Positions 56,284 through 64,000 of a stretch of 64,000 nucleotides of DNA are shown one piece after another. The stretch lies in NCBI GenBank assembly GCA_036346275.1, contig CM070713.1, positions 54,059,567-54,123,566 on the forward strand. Reading direction: 5' to 3'. Numbering within the stretch: position 1 is the stretch's first letter; each line of letters begins with the position of its first letter. The notes beneath the pieces are model-generated. The model was not told the DNA's origin and did no database searches. It worked only from the letters and a program-made list of their open reading frames with translations. Origin of the DNA: Otatea glauca. Taxonomy: Eukaryota > Streptophyta > Magnoliopsida > Poales > Poaceae. The position numbers and the translations under genes are program-made.

Positions 56284-57789
56284 TAAGTAACACCACCCTA
56301 GTCTCCACGCCGAGCAAACTACTCGATCCACTCATGCCACTAGCCGCGCAAATCGGATCACAGCTGCAACTAATTAACATCCGCTACATGCATTCCCTCG
56401 TGCGGTCGTGCGGCCTCGGCGTCTTCCAATGCCCGGACGCGCGCGCTACCTCCCTTCGGTCCGTTCGCTCGTTTTCCCGTCCGATTTCCACCTTGATTTG
56501 AGGGGTTCTGAGCACAGCGAAGCTTATGCGCTTGTACCGTTTCGGCCCATAAACGTACGAATTAGAGTTGGCTGGATTGTCTATGGGCCGCTTCCGGGAA
56601 GGTCTTATGCAACTCTGACGTCGTCTCTGTCGCAGTGCTCCTTGTCCCGAATTTTCTTCCCTTCGGATAAGGCCTTTCGACTTTTTCTTTGAAGTAACGA
56701 TCAGACCTTTCCACTATAGCGAATTTTGTTGACTTTTGCCTTTATATTTTCACATGTAGTGCCCACCGAGGACCCGGGAAAAATCCAGTCCAGTTGTTAT
56801 GTAAGTATAGCGATTGTAACTTTGATAGATCGTTCGTTCACTTCATCGGATGATTCTAATCCACAAAAACGGCTTAACTAGCAATCCGCGCAGTATCCAG
56901 ATGTTTGACACGGATGAATAGTCGAAGCTGAGCCGCAGTGCTGTTGCACTGGAGCTAAGGGTGTTCAATCATGATAAACCATCCGGATATCATATGTTCT
57001 CCCATAAATGTGCTGCTAAGACGAACTTTTTAGGTAGGCAGGGAAGCGCAGCGTATGCGTTGCGTATGTTGAATCAAACTTGTCAATAGTACCGAAGACT
57101 ATACCAGTTTAATTCTTAGAATAGTATGTTCTAGTATCGATGCATACTAGCATACTATTTCGGATTTAGTATAATAATATATATTTATAAGTATATATGT
57201 ATTTAATTATATATACACTAAAATTCACTTATAATATTACTCTAAATACATAATTATACTGTCAAATATAACATATAATTTAATAAACTATATTATCAAT
57301 TCGATCGACCGATATTGTTCGGTACGTATTGTATTGATAGCTATGAGTTAAATACGTGCAAATAGGAATAAAAAAACTGACAGCATGGAAAACTCGAAGT
57401 CAAAAGTGTCGGCACCGTTGCCAGTAAGCAATAGCTGTCTCTTGGTTTTGACTGACCACCAACTATTTTTTTTTACTCACGGAAATGCTATGTCACAGAA
57501 GCAAAACCAAACTATGGCCATAGTTCAAAATCCCGATAAAATTTTAAAAATTTTGTTCGAGATTTCAGGTTTTCGTTGGGAATGAGATTTAAAATCCTGT
57601 CCGGATAAAAGTAGAAATAAATTCAAATTGCTACGGTATTTTTGAAAATTTCGGCAAAATTTTAACAAATTTGGCCGAACTCTCAAGTATTTTAACCGGA
57701 TTTTGACTTTTGATGACCAGATTTGGGTCAATAACCCTTAAGAATGTCATCTTCCACAAAAATTTGTTGAAAAACCAAATATTTGAGAT
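56284..57789. other. Intergenic, no gene seen
   Basis: 56400-56700 is moderately GC-rich with a plus-strand frame (56408-56692) lacking any domain. 57100-57360 is AT-rich and from 57520 a CCGATAAAATTTT / GGATTTTGAC-type repeat domain begins. Confidence 0.4.
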
Positions 57790-58640
57790 ATTTTATAAAA
57801 ATAGCAGAAACAATGTTAGATTTTTATAAAATTGTATAAGCTTGATCATATTTTGAAAATTTTATGGTACCATATTTAGCGATCTAGGATCATACGGAAA
57901 GAAATGAACTTCATTTGTTATATTTAAAAATTCAAAAACAGAATGAACATAACTGAGACAATAATTATGTTAGAATTTTATAAATTCGCTCGAGTGTGAT
58001 CATGATCCAAAATTTTTAAGAGAACTTAAGCATTACCTCACTACCCATTTCTAAAAATTTTAAAAATTGTAAATTTGTTTTGGTTGTTCAATCAAATCTA
58101 TGGAAGTAATACATATAGCATCGTAAGGCTTTTATCAAGAAGTAGCATTTCTCACAATTTTTCAATTCCTCAAGCTTGATCATCATCTAAAAATTTTATA
58201 GGAACATTAGTGGTATGTCAGAACTATCCACAATTTTTTTAAAAATTTTCTAACATGATTTGAACAATTTTTCATTCGGTTGAAATTTACTAGTCAGCCT
58301 TCAGTAGTACTGTCCGAATTTTTAAAAACTCCTCATACTTGATCATCATCTAAAAATTTTATACGAATATTTTTGATGCGTTAAGACTATCCATAAAAAT
58401 GTTCAAAATTTCTATCGTGGTTTGCACCATTTTCATTCAGTTGAAATTTGCCATTCAACCTTTTATCTAAACAGTAGCACTGTCAGAATTTTTAAAAATT
58501 CCTGTCATCATGAGAATATGAGTGATGTGTTAGGACCATCCACAAAAAAATTTCAAAATTTTTTAACATTGTTTCGACCATTTTTCACTCGGTTGAATTT
58601 TATAGAGATTTCAGCAATATCGTTTCAAAATTCCGAATTT
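57790..58640. repeat. Degenerate tandem repeat, about 160-bp unit, 4-5 copies
   Basis: A GATCAT(CATC)TAAAAATTTTA block recurs near 57844, 57998, 58178, 58341 and weakly 58505. It is followed in each later copy by a TATCCACAA and CATTTTTCATTCGGTTGAA block. Spacing is about 154, 180 and 163 bp. The flanking sequence (to 58750) resembles 3060-3660. Confidence 0.7.
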
Positions 58641-58764
58641 CAAATTTATTTTTAAATTTTGACCAGATTTCGTTCGAAATTCTGAGATTTCACCAACATT
58701 TCGGATTTCACCCACCTCCGAGACGTGAACCGAAAACGAAATTTCAAACCCTGCTATAGACCTA

Positions 58765-59022
58765 TTTAGGGGAGCTGTGGCTTTTCAAAAAGTTGATTTT
58801 TAATTTTTTGGTGAAAAGTAATTTTAGCTTTTTATAAGACACCGTTTGACAAATAGCTAATTTCCATTCCAATAAGCTGTAAAAGTAAGTTCGAATCAAC
58901 TTTTGACTTTTGCTAGTTATATATAACTTCTAAGTTATACTAAAAATCGCTTAAAAACTATGTTATTTAATGACGTACTAGCTTTTTAAAAACAGAAGCT
59001 AAAAGCCCTACAAACAGGGCAT
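58765..59022. mobile_element. MITE, second copy of the 11892 family
   Basis: Left end GACCTATTTAGGGGAGCTG, right end (minus strand) GCCCTGTTTGTAGGGCTTTT, giving inverted termini near 25 bp. About 260 bp and non-coding. It sits about 95 bp upstream of the UGT start codon, so it may overlap the promoter. Confidence 0.6.
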
Positions 59023-59116
59023 ATAGAAAGCATGTAGATCCAGAGTATCGGACCCATCAACAACACAACCAATTCGATACCATTACCCACTATTCCCAAA
59101 CAGAAGCAAAGCAAGG

Positions 59117-60656
59117 ATGAGCGGTGCTATTCCGGCCGGCGAGCAGCCGCACGCGGTGTGCCTGCCGTTCCCGGCGCAGGGGCACATCACGCCGATGATG
59201 CAGCTGGCCAAGGTCCTCTACAGCAAGGGCTTCCACATCACCTTCGTCAGCTCCGAGTACAACCACCGCCGCCTCATCCGCTCACGCGGCGCCGACGCCG
59301 TCGCGGGCCTCCCCGGCTTCCGCTTCGCCACTATCCCCGATGGCCTGCCCCCGTCCGACGCCGACGCCACGCAGGATCCGCCGGCCCTCAGCTATTCCAC
59401 CATGGTCAACTGCCTCCCCCACTTCAAGAACCTTCTTGCCGACCTCAACCGTTCGGCTGCCGTGCCACCCGTCACGTGCGTCGTGGCGGACAACATCATG
59501 AGCTTCAGCTTGGACGCCGCGAAGGAGCTCGGCGTGCCGGGCGCGCTGTTCTGGACGGCCAGCGCCTGCGGCTACATGGGCTATCGCAACTTCCGCCCCC
59601 TCATGGACAAGGGCCTTATCCCCTTCAAAGGTATATATGCTCTGTCCTCAGATTTGACTCAATATGGTGTCAAACCTCAAAATCTTAACGAGTTTTACGC
59701 GGAGAACAGATGAAGAGCAACTGACGAACGGGTTCATGGACATGCCGGTGGACTGGGCGCCCGGGTTGAGCAAGCACATGCGGCTCAAAGACTTCCCGAG
59801 CTTCCTCCGCACGACGAAGCGCGATGACACTCTGCTGACCTTCCAATTACACGAGGTGGAGCGCGCCGAGGCCGCGGACGCCGTCATCCTCAACACCTTC
59901 GACGAGCTCGAGCAGCCGGCGCTTGACGCCATGCGCGCCATCATACCGGCCATCTACACCATCGGTCCGCTCGTGTTCCTCACCGAGCAAATCGTCCCCC
60001 GAGGCCCCCTGGACACTATAAGCTCCAGCCTTTGGAAAGAAGACCACGCCTGCCTCGACTGGCTCAACGGCAAGAAGCCCCGGTCCGTGGTGTACGCGAA
60101 CTACGGGAGCGTGACCGTCATGAGCAACCAGGAACTGGTGGAGTTCGCGTGGGGGCTGGCCAACAGCGGCTACGACTTCTTATGGATCGTCAGGCCGGAC
60201 ATCGTGAATAGCGAGACCGCCGTGCTGCCTCCCGAGTTCCTGGAGGCGACGAAGGATAGGGGCCTCCTGGCGAGCTGGTGCGAGCAAGGGGCCGTGCTGC
60301 GGCACGAGGCGGTCGGCGTGTTCCTGACGCACAGCGGGTGGAACTCGACGCTGGAGAGCCTGTGCGGCGGGGTGCCGATGCTGTCCTGGCCGTTCTTCGC
60401 CGAGCAGCAGACGAATTGCCGGTACAAGTGCGTCGAGTGGGGCGTGGCGATGGAGGTCGGCGACAACGTGCGGCGGGAGGTTGTGGGGGGGAGGATAAAG
60501 GAAGCGATGGGGGGCGAGAAGGGGAAGGAGATGAGGAGGAGGGCGGCGGAGTGGAAGAAGGCTGCTGTTCTGTCAAGGGGAAGGTCGTTGGCTAATCTTG
60601 AGACGCTGATTAATGATGTACTGCTCTCTCGTAAAAATAGATCGACTGATCATTGA
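59117..60656 (+). CDS. UDP-glycosyltransferase, UGT85-like
   Basis: Family-1 glycosyltransferase, expected to be cytosolic, transferring a sugar (typically glucose) from UDP-sugar to a small acceptor. UGT85s act on cyanohydrins, terpenoids and phytohormones; the acceptor is not determinable here. Two exons, 59117-59630 and 59710-60656, with a 79-bp GT/AG intron at the usual UGT85 place, 486 residues. Catalytic His23 (PAQGHITPM) and its partner Asp125 (VVADNIMSF) are present. The 44-residue PSPG box runs W361-Q404 (WCEQGAVLRHEAVG, THSGWNS, ending FFAEQ); a final Gln usually marks UDP-glucose use. The ATG is the first Met and fits the family. GC content is high. A truncated relative lies 3.2 kb upstream, pointing to an old local duplication. 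Confidence 0.93.
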
Positions 60657-61334
60657 TCATACAAGCGAAGATGACATAGAACGATGAATGGTGATGTACA
60701 TCTCGACGCATATGGAGTACCTTGGTGATGTCTTGCAATGGATCGAAGAGTCGTGCAACTGTAGCTGTGCACTGAGAGTTGTGAACATGTGATGTGAGCA
60801 AGGGATAAATAATTATTTTTTAAATATCTGTGTGGTTGACGATGTTCATAGTAACATAGGTAACAATGTAACATAGCGGTGCGCAGTCTCGCCATTGCGC
60901 TGCTATTTCCACGCGGCGTTTCGTCTTTCGTGTTCGTTTGGATCTAGAATTCTCTGAGCACAACTCAATGAAGTCTCCAGTCTGCTGCTCTCATCATGAA
61001 CCAAACCCATTATCGCTTCGCTTACATCATCGCGAGACGTGATGAGCCCTGTAAGGTTCAAACCGGAGAATGTTTCGTTGGCTTGAACAAAAAATATCGC
61101 ATTCACCAACTCGAATTTGAGCAACTAAAGGCGGGGGCAGGTGCAATCTTCGACCATTGGCAAGATGAGCTTTTAGCTGGCTTCGTCAGGACCGAGAAAC
61201 TTGGTTATCCTAATCGAAGCTTATCAGTTTTGAGCTTTTGATGCATGCCAAGTCTGAAAGTCCTCGAGAGCAAGTAAGCTATAGACACTAGCTACTGGCG
61301 TCCTCCTCTGCTAGCTTTAGTTAGGGATATCACA
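60657..61334. other. Intergenic between UGT and CASP genes
   Basis: Contains the UGT 3' UTR and the CASP promoter. A plus-strand 81-codon frame (60996-61241) shows no domain or family that I recognise and may be chance. Confidence 0.4.
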
Positions 61335-62090
61335 ATGATGGAAGGAGCAGCGATCGAATTCGAGCACGGTGAAACCTCCAAGGCTCCCCTGCCCGCGCCG
61401 GCGGGATTCCGCATCGACCGCGTCCTGTGCGTCTTCGACATCGCCCTCCGGCTCATCGCGATTGGCGGCACGGCCGGCAGCGCCATCGCCATGGGCACGA
61501 CGAACGAGACCCTCCCCTTCTTCACGCAGTTCGTCCAGTTCAGGGCAGAGTACAGCGATCTCCCGTCATTCACGTAAGCCTGTGTAGTAACTAGTAATCA
61601 CTTTGTAAGATCACCGTCCACAACGACGTCCACGCTAATATGTGCAGGTTCTTCGTGGTGGCAAACTCGGTGGTGTGCGCGTACCTTGTACTGTCGTTGC
61701 CGGTGTCTGTCGTGCACATCATCAGGCCCAGGGCGAGGTACAGCCGTGCGATCCTGGTGCTCCTTGACGCGGTAAGGTTTGATCCGTAGATCAGGACTGG
61801 CGTATTGATTCTGCGTGCGAGCGGTTTTTGATTCGGTTCGTACATGATGCGTGCGTGTCTGCCAACGTAAGGTGACGCTTGCGCTGCTGACGGCCGGCGC
61901 GGCGGCGGCCGCGGCGATCGTGTACCTGGCGCACAGGGGCAACGCACGGGCCAACTGGTTCGCCATCTGCCAGCAGTTCAGCTCCTTCTGCGAGCGCATC
62001 TCGGGGTCGCTCATCGGCTCCTTCGCCGCGGTCTTCCTGCTCGTTGTCCTCGTCTTCCTCTCGGCGCTCGCGCTAGCGAGGCGCGGCTGA
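61335..62090 (+). CDS. Casparian strip membrane domain protein (CASP)
   Basis: CASPs form a four-helix membrane scaffold in the endodermal plasma membrane and recruit the lignin-polymerising machinery for the Casparian strip. Exons: 61335-61573, 61648-61771 and 61872-62090; all GT/AG, 193 residues. Helices are about 27-53, 80-105, 122-143 and 165-189. The signature NETLPFFTQF (57-66) lies in the first extracellular loop. Arg39 and Asp120 match conserved charged residues of helices 1 and 3. NWFAICQQFSSFCERISG in the second loop, with paired Cys, marks a true CASP over the CASP-like relatives. The first ATG (MM) is used; the second Met would shorten it by one. Expression in root endodermis is family knowledge, not seen here. 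Confidence 0.92.
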
Positions 62091-62540
62091 TCGATGGTCG
62101 ACGGCGGCTAGGATATGCATATACGCTCGTCATTCCCTAGTTTGTCTGCTTAGTCTTGCTTCCAAGGTTCATATCCGTTTTTATTTACCTATGTATTCTT
62201 GTCTTGGTCTACTTTTTTTAGAACTTTGAATCATAACTTACATTGTGACGTGTGTTCTGAGATTTGTCTGTGAATTATGCGACTCGTCAATTCCTGTGCA
62301 GTTGTGTATCAAAGAATGTTAACTTCTGCCATGTGCTCAGCTGAAAAGTACTCACAGAGCATCATCAAGATCATCTGTTAATTGCAGAAAAAAGTTGCAT
62401 CTAATATACAGATTTGTTGAAGCAACTTAACAATTCATATGTATAGTACTCAAGTTTTCTCTTACATACAGACATAAAACTTCATAGCAAAAAGCGAGAG
62501 TAGTACAGTCCTAACCTATCCATACAATATATATACACGA
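62091..62540. other. Convergent 3' regions of CASP and PnsL genes
   Basis: AT-rich sequence between two gene ends pointing toward each other. No further gene. Confidence 0.5.
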
Positions 62541-63276
62541 TCAAGCGAGGAACCCTGCCACATCATCCAGCGACTTGAGTGTCTTCTCGTAGTAGAGGTA
62601 CGATTCGTACACCTTTGGAGTCCGTACAAACCGGTCGAACTGCACAGCCACATCACGGTCGAGTTAGCAAATGCTATTCACAATCACAAGCAAAACGTCG
62701 TACTTAACGAGAACACTAATCTTCAATTGGCATGGGGCTAGAAATGGTAATAAACACCTCGGTCATGTTGTCGACGAGCTCGTTGGCGACGCGGACGTAG
62801 TCGGCGCGGCGCGCCTCGGGGACGCAGGCCATGGCAGTGGTGAGGTCGAGGTCGAGGTACTTGGACTTGAGCCGCACGTAGAACAGCACGTACTTCCACG
62901 ACATGGTCTCCAGCATCGGCCGCAGCGTCCGCATCCCCTCCGCCGTCTGCCGGATGCGCGCGGCGGCCTCCTCCGCGGTCAGCCCGGGCTCAAAGAACCT
63001 CTCCCTGACGTACGACCTCGTGCCCCACCTCGGCACGGCCCCGGGGGCTGTCGGCGTCGGCACCGCGGCCGCCTCCTCGGCCATTGCTGGGGGCGGCGCA
63101 GCAGGGCGCCGCGCGGACAGTGCGGCCGTGGCGGCCAGCGCCGTGGACGCGGCGACCGCGAGCCGGCGGGTGGTGGACTGCGGCGCGTCGGGCGGTGTCG
63201 TCGGGCGACGGCGGTGCGAGGGGGCCGAGGAGGTGGTAGTGGAGCACAGGATGAGATGCTTGGCGAGGGTGGCCAT
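62541..63276 (-). CDS. PsbQ-like lumenal NDH subunit (PnsL2/PnsL3 type)
   Basis: Thylakoid-lumen protein of the chloroplast NDH complex, which carries out cyclic electron flow around photosystem I. Exon 1 is 63276-62758, exon 2 is 62639-62541; GT/AG, 205 residues. The N-terminus is a Ser/Thr/Arg-rich transit peptide, followed by a twin-Arg (RR37-38) hydrophobic lumen signal (LAVAASTALAATAALSA), ending near AMAEEAAA. The mature part is PsbQ-like: four-helix pattern with ARIRQTAEGMRTLRPMLETM, SWKYVLFYVRLKSKYLDLDL and, in exon 2, TPKVYESYLYYEKTLKSLDD. The closing segment is typical of PnsL2/PnsL3, which I cannot separate by eye. PsbQ itself (photosystem II) is less likely because of that tail. 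Confidence 0.85.
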
Positions 63277-63786
63277 GGCTTCGAAGTGGAGTGGTGCAAG
63301 TGAGAGTGAGGTTATGTTGGTGAGCAGAAGAAGATTGTTTTCTTGAGGTTGGAGGGAAGGATGTGGGTCGTATGGTAGAGAGAGATATTATCCACTTTGT
63401 TTTTCCTTTGGGCCTCTGAGATGACGATGGCTGTGCTTTTGCACTTTTTTGTGGAGTGAGGTTCAGAAGAAATGGTTGTTGAAAGGATAAGGAAAATTTG
63501 GCTGCATTTGTTGGAAGCTGATGCCTGAACAAACTTTCAGAGTTTAATTCACTTCATTGAATTGGATCAGTCGTTTAATTTGCCAGTTAATTGTGCCCAT
63601 GCACAACTTCCCATTTGTTTAAACGTTTTTGTTCTGAGTTAAAATTGGACTTCTGTGTAGTTTTTATCAATTCTTCTTGTTTTTCGGGTAAGAGGAAACT
63701 TCTATTTTCTCTTTGAGAGAGGCAAGAGAAATTGCTCCCCTTGTCTTCTCAAGAGGTAAAACGTCAAAACAATGGGAGTGTCTAGG
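63277..63786 (-). promoter_or_regulatory. PnsL upstream region
   Basis: Contains the presumed promoter and leader of the PsbQ-like gene. No clear TATA box or other named element was found. Confidence 0.35.
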
Positions 63787-63964
63787 CTTCATCTGGATGT
63801 TTTGTTTCTTACAAACATCCAAATTTTAGACTTTTAGATCAAAGTATCAAGCCATCTATCAAAATACAATTCCACCTCCCTTCACGTCTTACGGATCTCA
63901 CCGCAGATCCAATGCTTCAAAATTTAGATGTTTCTTTGCTAAGAAAACATCCGGATGATGTTTA
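63787..63964. mobile_element. Foldback MITE with about 40-bp inverted termini
   Basis: CATCTGGATGTTTTGTTTCT followed by TACAAACATCCAAATTTT (63789 onward) is mirrored by AAAATTTAGATGTTTCTTTG then CTAAGAAAACATCCGGATG at 63917-63957. The element is short, AT-rich and non-coding. Its exact ends and target duplication are uncertain. Confidence 0.6.
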
Positions 63965-64000
63965 TCAAAACCCTAAAAGAATTTGCGGACACTTATGTTT

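Noticed and set aside
60996..61241. 81-codon frame between UGT and CASP genes
   Set aside because: No domain, no splice or neighbour support, and no family resemblance. Kept only as a note in the gap entry.

Overview
This 64-kb window is nuclear DNA from a flowering plant, almost certainly a grass. The reasons are intron-bearing genes with GC-rich first exons, Stowaway-like and Tourist-like MITEs, CACTA, Copia and Tat-type Gypsy elements, and plant-only families (a galectin-domain galactosyltransferase, a CASP, a UGT85-like enzyme, a lumenal PsbQ-like NDH subunit). No species is assigned. Exon borders were placed by eye from reading frame, GT/AG sites and family similarity, and all translations were done by hand.

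Six genes look intact: a RING-CH (MARCH-like) membrane E3 ligase on the minus strand (4.8-7.7 kb); a seven-exon beta-1,3-galactosyltransferase of GALT1 type on the plus strand (22.0-26.9 kb); a single-exon mTERF-family protein on the minus strand (29.1-30.0 kb); a UGT85-like glycosyltransferase on the plus strand (59.1-60.7 kb); a CASP on the plus strand (61.3-62.1 kb); and a PnsL2/PnsL3-type PsbQ-like protein on the minus strand (62.5-63.3 kb). They do not form an operon or an obvious pathway. The last three make a compact gene island at the right end.

Broken genes and fragments: an RPL34 3' portion with its intron (2.15-2.43 kb), degenerate coiled-coil exons (40.3-41.2 kb), a SWEET transporter fragment (41.5 kb) and a truncated UGT N-terminus (55.8 kb).

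Most of the rest is mobile DNA. A degenerate Copia element (12.36-20.54 kb) is split by a 3.4-kb LTR-like insertion. A long LTR-like insertion occupies GALT1 intron 6. A 546-bp hAT-type element (27.8 kb) has an 8-bp target duplication, and a 1,019-bp Mutator-like element (30.3 kb) has a perfect 9-bp duplication. Two 3' ends of Tat-type Gypsy elements lie in inverted orientation (31.5-40.1 kb) around a CACTA 5' end. A 9.9-kb CACTA element (43.78-53.72 kb) has matching TIRs and an ATA target duplication. A solo LTR lies at 54.1-55.0 kb.

The most unusual signal is inside the LTR-like insertion at 15.2-18.6 kb: about 30 short inverted repeats whose stems fall into several different sequence families while the five-base loop stays TGTGT (rarely TATGT or TGTGC). 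Upstream of that insertion's TATA box is a second array, of CGGTAGCACCG/CGGTGCTACCG units, and a related array occurs in the GALT1 intron insertion.
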